From NCBI GenBank assembly GCA_002013415.1, contig MAEX01000006.1, positions 213,963 through 277,962 on the forward strand: a stretch of 64,000 nt of DNA, read 5' to 3'. The notes beneath the pieces are model-generated. The model did not search any database. It worked only from the letters and a program-made list of their open reading frames with translations, and was not told where the DNA came from. A program made the position numbers and the translations under genes. Of this stretch, positions 28,700 through 38,473 are shown one piece after another. Position 1 is the first letter of the stretch; each line of letters begins with the position of its first letter. The stretch comes from Mycobacterium sp. D16Q14 (GTDB taxonomy: Bacteria; Actinomycetota; Actinomycetes; Mycobacteriales; Mycobacteriaceae).

Positions 28700-28721
28700 T
28701 CAGCCATGGTGCCAGAAAGGA

Positions 28722-30095
28722 CTAGATCCGGGCCTTTAGCTCCTGGAGCGCCACGCCGAAATCGTCGGTCAGTGTGGACAGATCGGGCATCAGATCGGGG
28801 CAGGAAATCAGGCCGACATTGAGTTTGCCGTCCAGCGACATCACCGTGACGGTGAGCGCGGCGCCGTGGAAGATAGGTCCCAGCGGATACATCCCGACGA
28901 CCTGGGCGCCCAAGAAGTACAGCGGCACTTGGGGTCCCGGCACATTGGAGACCACCAGGTTGTGGATCACCGGGTGGCGGTCGGCCAGCCGGATGCGCGA
29001 GTAGACCCGCATCGCGGTGCCGAACACAGCGGGCGCCGCGAACTGACTCCAGTCCTGCAGCAGCGTCGCGCCCAACACGGCGGTGTGTTCCTTCGCGACG
29101 TTGTTGGCCTCGGCGATGGCCTGCAGACGATCCACTGGATTTTCAACATTGGTCTCCAAGCGGGAGAACATTCCCGAGACCTGGTTTCGGCCCGGGCGGT
29201 CCGACTTCTCGTGCACCGACACCGGAACCATGGCCACCAATGAGCTCTCTGGAAGCTCACCGCGGTCGTCCAGATACTTGCGCAGTGCGCCGGCGCAGAT
29301 GGCCATCACGACATCGTTGACCTTGACGCCGAAGCGGTTCTTGACCGCGCGGACGTCCTCGAGGTCCAGTTGGGCGTAGCCGACGTTGCGGCGGCTGGTG
29401 ATCGTGGAGTTGAACGAGGTCCGCGGTGCCGAGAACGGCGCGGTCATGGCTTCGCCGCGCTTGGAGCGCTCCAGCCAGGCCGGGATGACACCGATGGTCG
29501 AGGGCAGCAGCTTCGCGAACTTCAACGGCCGAGACGCCCATTTGAGGGCTCCGGTGACCGCGATCTCCAGACTGTTGGCGCCGCCGACACCCGGCGCGGG
29601 TGCGGGCGCTTCGGCATCGGGTTCCAAACCGCACAGCGCCGACATCAGGTTGGCGCCGGTGACACCGTCGACCGAGGCGTGATGCATCTTGGTCATGACC
29701 ACCAGGCGGTTCGTGTCGCCCGTCTCGATGACCCACATTTCCCACAGCGGCCGGGCGCGGTCCAAGGGCAACGAGGCGATGTGTCCGCACATATCGGCGA
29801 TCTCGGCCTTGCCTCCGGGCGAGGGCAGGCCGACGTGATGCAGGTGCCGGTCGATGTCGAAGTCGTCGTCGTCGACCCACACCGGGTGGTCCAGGTTCAG
29901 GCGGCTGTCGGCGAGCTTCTCCGTGAACGAGGAGATTCCCTCGACGCGCTCGACCAGCTTGGTCCGCAGTTTCTCGAACGAGTAGCCACCAGGAATGGTT
30001 GTGGTGTCTAATTCCAGTACCCCGCACACATGCATGGGTTGGGTGGGTGTTTCGAGATAGAGAAAACTGGCGTCGAGTCCGGAAAGCCGCTGCAT
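28722..30095 (-). CDS. Wax ester synthase/diacylglycerol acyltransferase (WS/DGAT) family protein
   Basis: A 457-residue acyltransferase starting MQRLSGLDASFLYLET at ATG 30095. The catalytic HHxxxDG motif appears as MHHASVDGVTGANL, and the family C-terminal block is LVVSNVPGPQVPLYFLGAQV with NVGLISCPDL near the end. The enzymes transfer acyl groups from acyl-CoA to diacylglycerol or long alcohols, making storage lipids at the membrane. An upstream in-frame extension to 30407 overlaps panB on the other strand and is not used. Some mycobacterial members are not true triacylglycerol synthases, so substrate is open. Confidence 0.92.
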   Translation of the reverse strand: MQRLSGLDASFLYLETPTQPMHVCGVLELDTTTIPGGYSFEKLRTKLVERVEGISSFTEKLADSRLNLDHPVWVDDDDFDIDRHLHHVGLPSPGGKAEIADMCGHIASLPLDRARPLWEMWVIETGDTNRLVVMTKMHHASVDGVTGANLMSALCGLEPDAEAPAPAPGVGGANSLEIAVTGALKWASRPLKFAKLLPSTIGVIPAWLERSKRGEAMTAPFSAPRTSFNSTITSRRNVGYAQLDLEDVRAVKNRFGVKVNDVVMAICAGALRKYLDDRGELPESSLVAMVPVSVHEKSDRPGRNQVSGMFSRLETNVENPVDRLQAIAEANNVAKEHTAVLGATLLQDWSQFAAPAVFGTAMRVYSRIRLADRHPVIHNLVVSNVPGPQVPLYFLGAQVVGMYPLGPIFHGAALTVTVMSLDGKLNVGLISCPDLMPDLSTLTDDFGVALQELKARI

Positions 30096-30270
30096 GCCGC
30101 AGATGCTAGGCGAGCCGGGTAGCCCCCGTGCCCGAATGCGGCGACCACAGATGTGACCAAGTCCACGCGCCCGGATATTCATCTCATCGTCACCCGGTGG
30201 CACACTGAACATCGTTGGTAACCCAGGGACCCGAACGGGCCTTGAGGAGATTATCGAAAAGGTGACAGTG

Positions 30271-30297
30271 ATGTCCGAGATGTCCGAGATGTCCGAA
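30271..30297 (+). repeat. Three tandem 9-bp units at the panB start
   Basis: ATGTCCGAG, ATGTCCGAG and ATGTCCGAA lie head to tail, encoding MSE-MSE-MSE. Each copy offers an in-frame start codon. Confidence 0.9.
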
Positions 30298-31134
30298 TCT
30301 GCTTTGTACGGCGCTGCTTCCGAGACGAACGCAAAACCGCGTACCAAGACCCGCGTGCACCACTTGCAGAAGTGGAAGGCCGAGGGCCACAAATGGTCGA
30401 TGCTCACCGCGTACGACTACTCGACCGCACGGATTTTCAATGATGCCGGGATTCCCGTTCTGCTGGTCGGGGATTCGGCCGCGAACGTGGTCTACGGGTA
30501 CGACACCACCGTGCCGATCACCATCGACGAGTTGATTCCGTTGGTGCGCGGTGTGGTTCGCGGTGCCACCGAGGCCCTGGTGGTCGCCGACCTGCCCTTC
30601 GGCTCCTATGAAGGCGGGGCCGCTCAGGCCCTCGCCAGTGCCACCCGGTTCATGAAAGAAGCCGGCGCCCACGCCGTGAAACTCGAAGGCGGAGAACGCG
30701 TTGCCGATCAGATCGCCACGCTGACGGCTGCCGGGATTCCGGTGGTGGCACACATCGGGTTCACCCCGCAGAGCGTGAACAGCCTTGGCGGGTATCGAGT
30801 TCAGGGGCGCGACGATGCCGCCGCACAGCTCATCCACGATGCCATCGCGGTCCAGGAGGCCGGAGCCATCGCCGTGGTGATGGAGATGGTGCCCGCCGAC
30901 CTGGCGACGCAGATCACCGGCAAGCTCACCATCCCCACTGTCGGCATCGGCGCGGGCCGGGAATGCGACGCCCAGGTGCTGGTGTGGCAGGACATGGCCG
31001 GGATGACCAGCGGCAAGACCGCCAAGTTCGTCAAGCAGTTCGGCCAGGTCGGCGCGGAGCTACGCAAGGCCGCCGAGCAGTATGCCGATGAGGTGGCTCG
31101 CGGGGTGTTCCCCGCTCCCGAACACAGCTACTGA
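30271..31134 (+). CDS. panB: 3-methyl-2-oxobutanoate hydroxymethyltransferase
   Basis: First committed step of pantothenate synthesis: 5,10-methylene-tetrahydrofolate plus 2-oxoisovalerate to ketopantoate. The 287-residue protein has [35 protein letters not shown] (metal Asp), [26 protein letters not shown] (catalytic Glu region) and TVGIGAG. It is a close match to Rv2225. The ATG at 30271 has an AAAAGG site 8 bp upstream. Methionines at 30280 and 30289 are also possible, because the first codons are a triplicated 9-bp repeat. It converges with the acyl-AMP ligase, with 4 bp between stops. Confidence 0.96.
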   Translation: MSEMSEMSESALYGAASETNAKPRTKTRVHHLQKWKAEGHKWSMLTAYDYSTARIFNDAGIPVLLVGDSAANVVYGYDTTVPITIDELIPLVRGVVRGATEALVVADLPFGSYEGGAAQALASATRFMKEAGAHAVKLEGGERVADQIATLTAAGIPVVAHIGFTPQSVNSLGGYRVQGRDDAAAQLIHDAIAVQEAGAIAVVMEMVPADLATQITGKLTIPTVGIGAGRECDAQVLVWQDMAGMTSGKTAKFVKQFGQVGAELRKAAEQYADEVARGVFPAPEHSY

Positions 31135-31138
31135 TAGC

Positions 31139-32971
31139 TCAGGCGCGCACGCCGAGCTTGTTGTCCAGGTATTCCTGGCGGCAGGCTCGGCGCGCAAGCT
31201 TTCCGCTGGTGGTACGCGGAATCGCACCGGCCTGAACCAGCTGCACATCCGCGATGGGCAGGTTGTGCCGCCGCGATACGGCCGCGCGAATGGCATCGAC
31301 GATGGGCTCCGGCGCGGCCCGGCCCGCGCCGGCAGCACGCTCGGCCACGATGACCAACCGCTCCCCCGTGCCGTTGCCCTGATCGACGCCGGCGGGCAGC
31401 TCGTTCGCGGGCGCCGAGAAGGCCGCCACAAATCCATGCCGCACCGCGGGTGAGGCTTCCTCGACGGTGGCCTCGATGTCCTGCGGGTAGTGGTTGCGAC
31501 CGTCGATGATGACCAGGTCCTTGACCCGTCCGGTAATGAAAAGCTCACCGTCCAGGTAGACGCCCAGGTCTCCGGTGCGGAACCAGGTGGCACCGGGCTC
31601 GGTGCCGGCGGCATGGCTGCCTTGGTCGAGCCGGGCCTGCAGCTTGTTGCGGAACGAGAAATCGGTCTCCTTCGGCCTGCCCCAGTAGCCGCGGCCGATA
31701 TTGTCGCCGTGCAACCAGATCTCCCCGACCTCGCCATCGGCCAGCTCAACATCGGCATTCGGGTTGACGATCACGGCCCATTGGCTGCGCGCGATCTTGC
31801 CGCAGGACACCTGCGGGACCGCGTTGTCGTGGTCGGCCCCGACCCGCACGGCACGCCCGTCGCCGAGCTGTGCACGGTCGAGGTACACCACCGAGGCCTC
31901 TGCGTCGGAATCAATGGTAGAGACGAACAGTGTCGCCTCGGCCATTCCGTAGGAGGGCTTGATGGTGGTCGGCGGCAGTCCGTAGGGCCCGAAGGCATCG
32001 TTGAACTTGCGAATGGAAGAGATGCTGACCGGTTCCGATCCGTTGATCAGACCCGCGACGTTGCTGAGGTCGAGCTCCTCGCCGTCCTTGGGCAGACCGC
32101 GCTCGGCCGCCAGCTCGAACGCGAAGTTCGGTGCGGCGGCGAAGGTTCGGCCCAGGTGAGCCTCGGCGGCGAGTTCCTTGATCCAGCGCCCTGGCCTCCG
32201 CACGAACGACACCGGAGACATCAGGGTGATCCGGCCGCCGCACAGCGGGAACACGATCATCAGCAGACCCATGTCGTGGTACAGCGGCAGCCAGCTGACG
32301 CTGCGGATGCTGTCGTCGAGCCCCACCGAGATGATCATCTGCAGCACGTTGGTCATCACCGCGCGGTGGGTGATCTCGACACCGGCGGGCACCCGGGTCG
32401 ATCCGGAGGTGTACTGCAGGTACGCGATGTCGTCGGTATCCGGGGTCACCTTGACGTAGGTGCCGGCCACCGAATCGGGCACGCTGTCGACTGCGAGCAC
32501 ACGGGGCCGCCGTTCCCGGGGCAGGCCGCGGACGAATCGACTGACGGACTCGGCGGCGGCGTTGTTGGTCAGGACCACGGTCGGCTGCGCATCGGTGAGC
32601 ACAGCGTCGAGTCGTTCGGAGTGGCCGGGAAGCTCCGGAGCAAACAATGGAACCGCGATGTTCCCGGCCTCGATGGCGGCGTAGAAACCGACCACGTAGT
32701 CGATGCCCTGCGGGGCCAGGATCGCGACCCGATCGCCGGGATTGGTGACTTGCTGAAGACGGGCCGCGACCGCCTGAGAGCGCTGGCCAAGCTGTGTCCA
32801 GTTGAGATCGTTGGGTTCGCCGTCGGAGTTGGCGTTGAAGTCCAGGTATCGGTACGCCAAAGTGTCGCCCAGCTCGGCCACGGCACGCTCAAGGTAGTAG
32901 TTGACGGTGTAACCATCTGGCAAGGTAATCGCACCTTTGCCGTCCAAGTACTCCTCAACACGTAATTTCAT
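31139..32971 (-). CDS. Long-chain fatty acyl-AMP ligase, FadD32-like
   Basis: A 610-residue adenylating enzyme. It has the AMP-binding P-loop YLQYTSGSTRVPAGVEITH, SWLPLYHDMGLL, KPSYGMAEATLFVST (A5), ATWFRTGDLG (A7) and GRVKDLVIIDGRNHYPQDIE (A8), and ends with the catalytic Lys region PRTTSGKLARRACRQ. Long stretches match my memory of FadD32 (LAYRYLDF, ARLQQVTNPGDRVAIL, VPLFAPELPGHSERLDAVL, NFAFE, LINGSEPVS). FAALs activate fatty acids and load them onto polyketide synthase carriers. FadD32 itself sits beside pks13; here no PKS is adjacent, so this is a separate paralogue whose acceptor is unknown. Confidence 0.9.
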   Translation of the reverse strand: MKLRVEEYLDGKGAITLPDGYTVNYYLERAVAELGDTLAYRYLDFNANSDGEPNDLNWTQLGQRSQAVAARLQQVTNPGDRVAILAPQGIDYVVGFYAAIEAGNIAVPLFAPELPGHSERLDAVLTDAQPTVVLTNNAAAESVSRFVRGLPRERRPRVLAVDSVPDSVAGTYVKVTPDTDDIAYLQYTSGSTRVPAGVEITHRAVMTNVLQMIISVGLDDSIRSVSWLPLYHDMGLLMIVFPLCGGRITLMSPVSFVRRPGRWIKELAAEAHLGRTFAAAPNFAFELAAERGLPKDGEELDLSNVAGLINGSEPVSISSIRKFNDAFGPYGLPPTTIKPSYGMAEATLFVSTIDSDAEASVVYLDRAQLGDGRAVRVGADHDNAVPQVSCGKIARSQWAVIVNPNADVELADGEVGEIWLHGDNIGRGYWGRPKETDFSFRNKLQARLDQGSHAAGTEPGATWFRTGDLGVYLDGELFITGRVKDLVIIDGRNHYPQDIEATVEEASPAVRHGFVAAFSAPANELPAGVDQGNGTGERLVIVAERAAGAGRAAPEPIVDAIRAAVSRRHNLPIADVQLVQAGAIPRTTSGKLARRACRQEYLDNKLGVRA

Positions 32972-33110
32972 GTCGACCTCGGTCTAGCTGTGGATACGGC
33001 TGGCGTCCCATAAGGGGACGATACCGACCACACAACACCAACACTCGGCACCACACGCGGCGCGAAGCGAATACGGCTGCCCAATCTGATACCCCGACCT
33101 TATGAGAATC

Positions 33111-33125
33111 CTAAGAGAATCTTAG
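33111..33125. promoter_or_regulatory. Inverted repeat CTAAGA-GAA-TCTTAG upstream of the CYTH-CHAD gene
   Basis: A perfect 6-bp-arm inverted repeat in an AT-rich patch lies 117 bp before the gene start, within the 271-bp gap between the divergent acyl-AMP ligase and CYTH-CHAD genes. The rest of the gap shows no open frame. It is a candidate operator. Confidence 0.4.
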
Positions 33126-33242
33126 ATTACCCCGTGACAAGTCGTGACCATTGTTTACCTGAATGTGGCACCGTGTCTCATACTCACCCAAGCCCGCACA
33201 CGCCGAGCATCCCGTCCCTTCGACCGTCAGGGCACACCCCTC

Positions 33243-34730
33243 ATGCCATCTCAGCACGTCGAGGTCGAGCGGAAGTTCGACGTCACCGACGCGACCATCA
33301 ATCCATCATTCGACGGGATTTCCGCCGTCGCGCATGTGGAGCAGCAACCTCAGCAGGAATTGAACGCGGTGTACTTTGACACGCCCGACCAGCGGCTGGC
33401 CTACCAGCGCATCACGTTGCGGCGACGCACGGGCGGCACCGACGCGGGATGGCATCTGAAGTTACCGGCAGGGCCGGACACCCGAACCGAGCTGCGACTC
33501 CCCCTCGACGAGGGCGGCGACGCGGATTCCCTTGCGGTCCCGGAGGAGCTGCGGGACACCGTGCTCGCGGTGGTGCGCGAGGACGAGCTGGCTCCGGTGG
33601 CCCGCATCAGCACCGTGCGCACGGTGGTGCGGCTGATCGGCGCTGAAGGTGAGCAGCTGGCCGAATTCTGCGATGACCAGGTGACCGCCACTCGGCTGAC
33701 GGGCCAGGACTCCGGCGAGGAGGCCGCCGTGCAGAGCTGGCGGGAATGGGAGCTGGAGCTGTCGACATTCGGCGACACCGCACTGCTCGACCGGGTGACC
33801 GCTCGCCTGCTGGACGCCGGGGCGGCCCCGGCCGGCCACGGTTCCAAGTTGGCTCGCGTTCTTGACGTCCCCGAGCGTGTACGCCCCTCCGGTAAGGATC
33901 CGATCCAACGCGCCCTCCTCGAGCAGCTGGATCAGCTGCTCGGCTGGGACCGCGCGGTACGCGTGGACACCGATGATTCGGTGCACCAGATGCGCGTCAC
34001 CATTCGACGGATCCGCAGTCTGTTGCAGTCCAATCCGGAACGCTTCGGCGTGGACACAAATACCGAGCCGCTCGACGAGCTGCGCCTGCTGGCCAACATC
34101 CTCGGGGGTGCACGTGATGCCGAGGTGCTGGCGCAGCGCTACGCCGCGGCGCTCACCGAGCTCCCCGAACCACTCATCCGGGGCCCGGTGCACGAACGTT
34201 TGGTGGATGCGGCCAGGCAGCATTACGACATCGGGTTACGCCGCTCGTTGGCGGCCATGCGCAGCCATCGTTACTTCCGACTGCTTGATTCCCTGGACGC
34301 GCTAGTCGCTTCCGCCGGGCCGCCATCGGACACCCACCACTCGGACGAGGGCGGAACGCTCGATGCCGCGTACCGCAAGGTGCGCCGTGCGGCGCGGGCG
34401 GCGGCGCGCGCCGAGGGCGAGTATCGCGATGAGGCCCTGCATCGGATCCGCAAGTCGGCCAAGCGGTTGCGCTATGTGGCCAGTGCCGAGGGCGCCAAGC
34501 GAGTCGCGCAAGCGGCCAAGAACATTCAGGAGCTGTTGGGTGAGCATCACGACAGCACGGTAAGTCGCGCTTATCTGGCCACGCGGGCCGCCGAGGCGCA
34601 TGCCGTCGGCGAGGACACCTTTACCTACGGGGTGTTGTACCAGCGTGAGCACGATGCCGCCGAGACCGCACGCCACCAGGTGGAGGCAACGCTGAAGGCG
34701 CTCCGTCAGGCCGTGCGGCACAGGAAGTAA
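33243..34730 (+). CDS. CYTH and CHAD domain protein (Rv2226-like)
   Basis: A 495-residue protein. The CYTH domain (about 1-200) begins with the ExExK motif HVEVERKFDV and continues with LNAVYFDTPDQRLAYQRITLRRR and GWHLKLPAG. The CHAD domain (about 215-495) is helical with many conserved His/Arg: VHQMRVTIRRIRSLL, LRLLANILGGARDAEVL and LHRIRKSAKRLRYVAS. CYTH domains hydrolyse or bind triphosphates and CHAD domains bind polyphosphate, so a role in polyphosphate granules is likely. The start at ATG 33243 (MPSQHVEVERKF) is chosen because the CYTH motif starts right after it; the open frame runs 99 bp further upstream. Confidence 0.92.
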   Translation: MPSQHVEVERKFDVTDATINPSFDGISAVAHVEQQPQQELNAVYFDTPDQRLAYQRITLRRRTGGTDAGWHLKLPAGPDTRTELRLPLDEGGDADSLAVPEELRDTVLAVVREDELAPVARISTVRTVVRLIGAEGEQLAEFCDDQVTATRLTGQDSGEEAAVQSWREWELELSTFGDTALLDRVTARLLDAGAAPAGHGSKLARVLDVPERVRPSGKDPIQRALLEQLDQLLGWDRAVRVDTDDSVHQMRVTIRRIRSLLQSNPERFGVDTNTEPLDELRLLANILGGARDAEVLAQRYAAALTELPEPLIRGPVHERLVDAARQHYDIGLRRSLAAMRSHRYFRLLDSLDALVASAGPPSDTHHSDEGGTLDAAYRKVRRAARAAARAEGEYRDEALHRIRKSAKRLRYVASAEGAKRVAQAAKNIQELLGEHHDSTVSRAYLATRAAEAHAVGEDTFTYGVLYQREHDAAETARHQVEATLKALRQAVRHRK

Positions 34731-36155
34731 TCAGCTGCCGTCGGCCGGGAAGCCGAACAGCACGGTCCGGGTATCCGGATTCGCTTCATGCAGCGTGAGT
34801 TTGGCGCGCTGCCCCTCGGGCGGATTGCCTTCGCAGCGGGCAAGAATCGGCGGATCTGTCACGAAAACCTCGGCGGCTCGCTTCTTCTCGGCCCCCCGTA
34901 GCACTGCCGAATCGAAGGTCTGACCCTTCTGTGGGGCAAGCACGGTGGCCTCGGTGAGGTCCACACACGCCTGCTCCACCTTGTTGGCCAACGCATTCGA
35001 GGTCAGCAGCGACGATCTGACGCCTGCCAAGCCGTCGCGTGCCCACTGCGGCACCGGCGTACCCGCCGACAGCGCCAGACAGATTTCGGTGGCGAACCGG
35101 TCCCCCAGCCGGCGCAGCGGTGCGGTCACGTGCGCGTAAGGAGCGGCGATACCCGCATGCCCCGCGGCCTGGTCGTCCGGACGTTCTCCGTCGAAGACCA
35201 AGTAGGAAGCGCCCCGCAAGAGCGTGGTCGCCTGTGTCATCATCGCCAATGTGGTTGTAGCGCAGGGATCCAGCGCGGCCAGCTGCGCGCCGATCGGAGT
35301 ATCGCTCGCCCAGGGCAGCCCCAGCGCATCGGCAGTGCGACGGATCCATCGGCGCACATCGCCGTCCGCGGGCGGCAGAGTGCGCAGGATGCCGATGCCG
35401 CCGTCGAGCATGATCTGCGCCGCGCAGATCCCGGTGAGCAACGATATCTGCGCGTTCCAGCCGTCGGCTTCGGTGCGCGCCTCGATGCCGAGCTCCCAGT
35501 CACCGCTCGAGCCGCGCACTACTTCCTGCGCTGGCAGGTTCAACTCGATGGCTCCCATGGCCAACCCGAGATCTCTTCTCTTGCGCCCGAATTCAGGCAG
35601 CACCGCGATCGAGGGATGCGGGTCACCGGCATCCGCCGCGTCCTGGGCCTCCCGGTAAGTCAGCTGCCGTATGGATTTCACCAGGGCACGCTGAACGCTC
35701 CAGCTGACCGGGTTGGCATCGCCATCGGTTTCGATGCGCCATAGCGCGGCTGGCCGAATCTCGTGGGGCAACAAGCTCGCCGATTCCTCGGAGAACACCA
35801 AGGGGTGCAGCGGCACCGAACCGTCGGGCAGGTAGATGGTCTCACCGCGCTTGCGGGCCTCGCCGTCCAGGGCGCTGCCGGGTTCGATCTGCGCGGCCAC
35901 GTCGGCGATGGCGTAGTGCAGCAGGTAACCGTTGCCGGTGCGTTCCAGGTGCACGGCCTGATCCAGATCGCGCGATCCGGGCGGGTCGATGGTGACCAAC
36001 TCCAAATCGGTGCGGTCGATACGCTCCGCGTGATGACGATCGACGGCCTGGGCGGCATCACGCTGCGCGGCGGTGCCGAATTCGGTGGGGAGCGCGAACT
36101 CCGCACGGATGCCGTCGAAGCTGAGGTCGCGGGCGACCAAGCGCTTCAACGTCAC
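34731..36155 (-). CDS. RNB-domain 3'-5' exoribonuclease (RNase II/R family)
   Basis: A 474-residue protein starting at GTG 36155. The RNB catalytic Asp cluster is visible in VTIDPPGSRDLDQAVHLE, followed by YAIADVAAQIEPGSALD.EA..RGETIYLPD and SEESASLLP; the C-terminal active-site Arg region is APYAHVTAPLRRLGDRFATEI. It is shorter than RNase R and lacks the cold-shock and S1 domains. It directly follows the RNase P RNA gene on the same strand (26 bp) and abuts the CHAD gene stop with no gap. Precise substrates are unknown. Confidence 0.9.
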   Translation of the reverse strand: MTLKRLVARDLSFDGIRAEFALPTEFGTAAQRDAAQAVDRHHAERIDRTDLELVTIDPPGSRDLDQAVHLERTGNGYLLHYAIADVAAQIEPGSALDGEARKRGETIYLPDGSVPLHPLVFSEESASLLPHEIRPAALWRIETDGDANPVSWSVQRALVKSIRQLTYREAQDAADAGDPHPSIAVLPEFGRKRRDLGLAMGAIELNLPAQEVVRGSSGDWELGIEARTEADGWNAQISLLTGICAAQIMLDGGIGILRTLPPADGDVRRWIRRTADALGLPWASDTPIGAQLAALDPCATTTLAMMTQATTLLRGASYLVFDGERPDDQAAGHAGIAAPYAHVTAPLRRLGDRFATEICLALSAGTPVPQWARDGLAGVRSSLLTSNALANKVEQACVDLTEATVLAPQKGQTFDSAVLRGAEKKRAAEVFVTDPPILARCEGNPPEGQRAKLTLHEANPDTRTVLFGFPADGS

Positions 36156-36181
36156 CGATCCAGACTAATCCAGGTCGGGAG

Positions 36182-36610
<429 letters not shown>

Positions 36611-36640
36611 GGTCATCGTACTCGTGACAAGCTCGTCTCC

Positions 36641-37024
36641 ATGACGGCAACGGCTCGACTGGGCGCGATATCGATCGACTGTTCGGATCCGGCAGCACTG
36701 GCCCGGTTCTACCAGCAGGTCCTTGACCTGGAGTTACTCTTCGAGAGTCCGGATATGGCCGCGTTGAAGGGCGCGGCCGTGCTGCTGACCTTTCAGCGCG
36801 TGGCAGACCATCAGCCGCCCCAGTGGCCGGCGGGTGTCGTGCCGAAACAGCTACACCTCGAGCTCGCGGCGCCAGACCTGGATGCCGAAGAGGCGCGCAT
36901 CCTGGGCCTCGGAGCGACCAAGGCCGACACTCAGCCGAATCCGGGCGGATGGCGGGTACTGATCGACCCAGCCGGTCACCCGTTCTGCATCACCAACCTC
37001 ATCCCCGAGGGCACCTATTCATGA
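36641..37024 (+). CDS. VOC (glyoxalase/bleomycin resistance-like) family protein
   Basis: A 127-residue single-module VOC protein: LGAISIDCSDPAALARFYQQVLDLEL at the N-terminus, HLELAAPDLDAEEARILGLGATK in the centre and WRVLIDPAGHPFCITNL at the end. Possible metal ligands are the His of QLHLEL and a Glu in the N-terminal sheet, but this subfamily often lacks enzyme activity. It stands alone, divergent from rnpB and 43 bp before the next operon. Function unknown. Confidence 0.85.
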   Translation: MTATARLGAISIDCSDPAALARFYQQVLDLELLFESPDMAALKGAAVLLTFQRVADHQPPQWPAGVVPKQLHLELAAPDLDAEEARILGLGATKADTQPNPGGWRVLIDPAGHPFCITNLIPEGTYS

Positions 37025-37067
37025 CCGTCTGCTGACGCGAATGGCCGGCGACATGTGACGATGAAGC

Positions 37068-37991
37068 ATGAACAGTACAAACAAACTGTTCGTTCGAGCG
37101 GCCGGGCTCATTGTCCTCGTCGCACTGCTGGTTGTCGCGCTGCGCAGCTATCTGCCGCACCCAGCGATTCTCCCCCGGCCCGAGGAACCTCGCGATGAGC
37201 CTCGTTCAATAGCCTTGCAGCTCTTGCTGTGTGGTGTCGTAGCCATTCTCATCCTGTTGAGCCTGCGGCGGCGGCGCGCCGGAATGCCCATAGGGAGTGA
37301 AAGCCCGTCGTATGTGCGGTTACGAGGATTGACCCGGCGCGAGGCGCTCATCGCCGCCGCCAGTGTTCTCCTCCTGGTAGGTGCGGTGTGGACGTCGCTC
37401 TACCTGACTAGGCCCACGGGAGATTCTCCGGTGCGCGAACCCGCTCCGGGCACCTCCGAATCGCGGCCGGCCGACGAGGCCGCGCCCCATAAGACGCCGG
37501 GCAACACACCAGAACGGGAAGAATCCGGCGCGCCCATCGTGATCCTCGGCGTGGTGTTGATCGGCATCGCCGTCACGATCTTCGTGCTGAGGCGCAACAA
37601 TCCGGAGTCCCTGGATGCCGGTGGCGATCAATCCGCGGAATCCGAAGGCGCCGAAGCGGCACCCGGGTCCCTCGCCCATCTCGTTGAACTCGGCCTCGCT
37701 GAGGTCGCCGAACCGGGCCGAGATCCACGCGCGTCGATCATTGCCTGCTACGCGGCCATGGAGCAGGGACTCACGACGGCACCCGAGGCGGCGCCGCTTG
37801 CCTCGGATACCCCGTCGGAAGTCTTGCAACGGGCGGTCCATATCGGCGCCCTCCACTCGCAGGCGGGTACCCAGCTCGTCTCGCTCTTCTCCGAGGCTCG
37901 TTTCAGCCCACACCAGATGACTCAGACCGATCGTGAGTCCGCTGTGCGATGGCTGCAGAACGTATTGGACGACCTTCGGAGTAGGCAATGA
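37068..37991 (+). CDS. DUF4129 membrane protein, first gene of MoxR operon
   Basis: A 307-residue protein with four hydrophobic helices at about 9-25, 47-65, 92-112 and 153-172, an acidic Pro-rich loop between helices 3 and 4, and a C-terminal cytoplasmic DUF4129 domain. That domain includes DPRASIIACYAAMEQGL, TPSEVLQRAV and LVSLFSEARFSPHQMTQTDRESAVRWLQNVL. DUF4129 proteins recur with MoxR ATPases and DUF58 proteins, as here. The function of the set is not settled; envelope or chaperone roles are proposed in the family literature. It overlaps the next gene by 4 bp. Confidence 0.85.
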   Translation: MNSTNKLFVRAAGLIVLVALLVVALRSYLPHPAILPRPEEPRDEPRSIALQLLLCGVVAILILLSLRRRRAGMPIGSESPSYVRLRGLTRREALIAAASVLLLVGAVWTSLYLTRPTGDSPVREPAPGTSESRPADEAAPHKTPGNTPEREESGAPIVILGVVLIGIAVTIFVLRRNNPESLDAGGDQSAESEGAEAAPGSLAHLVELGLAEVAEPGRDPRASIIACYAAMEQGLTTAPEAAPLASDTPSEVLQRAVHIGALHSQAGTQLVSLFSEARFSPHQMTQTDRESAVRWLQNVLDDLRSRQ

Positions 37992-38473
37992 AATGGTTCG
38001 TGCCGGCCGTGCTGCTGGTGGTGATCTTGGCCGAAGCCTGTGTGGCTGCCAGTCCGCTGCGCTCCCTCACGCTCCCGATCACCGGCGCGGTGGTCGCCGT
38101 CGCCCTGTACCTGCTGTGGCGACAGCTGCGAAGTGCGCCTGAACCGAGGGCGTTGCCCCCGGCCGGCCTTCCGGCGGACGAGACGTTGCACCGATGGCTT
38201 GCCCGCGCCGAGGCGAGAATCAGTTGGGCCGAACGGACCCGCGGAGACTGGGATCGACATCTACGGCCGCTGATAGCAGCCGATTTCGAGACGGCGGCAG
38301 GTCATCGACAGTCAAAAGATCGGGCCGCGCTCGCCGCGACCGGCCGCATGATGTTCGGCCCCGAGCTGTGGCCCTGGGTCGACCCGAATGGCGCGTCACA
38401 TGAGGACCGCGCCGAGCCCGCGCCAGGCCGCGACGTACTGCAATCGATACTTGAACGATTGGAGCAGATGTGA
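37988..38473 (+). CDS. Small membrane protein in the MoxR operon
   Basis: A 161-residue protein with two N-terminal hydrophobic helices (MKWFVPAVLLVVILAEACVA and LTLPITGAVVAVALYLLW), then a soluble helical part with WLARAEARISWAERTRGDWDRHLRPL and MMFGPELWPWVDP. It overlaps both neighbours by 4 bp (ATGA and GTGA), so translation is tightly coupled. I recognise it only by position: mycobacterial MoxR clusters usually hold such a protein between the DUF4129 gene and moxR. Confidence 0.8.
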   Translation: MKWFVPAVLLVVILAEACVAASPLRSLTLPITGAVVAVALYLLWRQLRSAPEPRALPPAGLPADETLHRWLARAEARISWAERTRGDWDRHLRPLIAADFETAAGHRQSKDRAALAATGRMMFGPELWPWVDPNGASHEDRAEPAPGRDVLQSILERLEQM

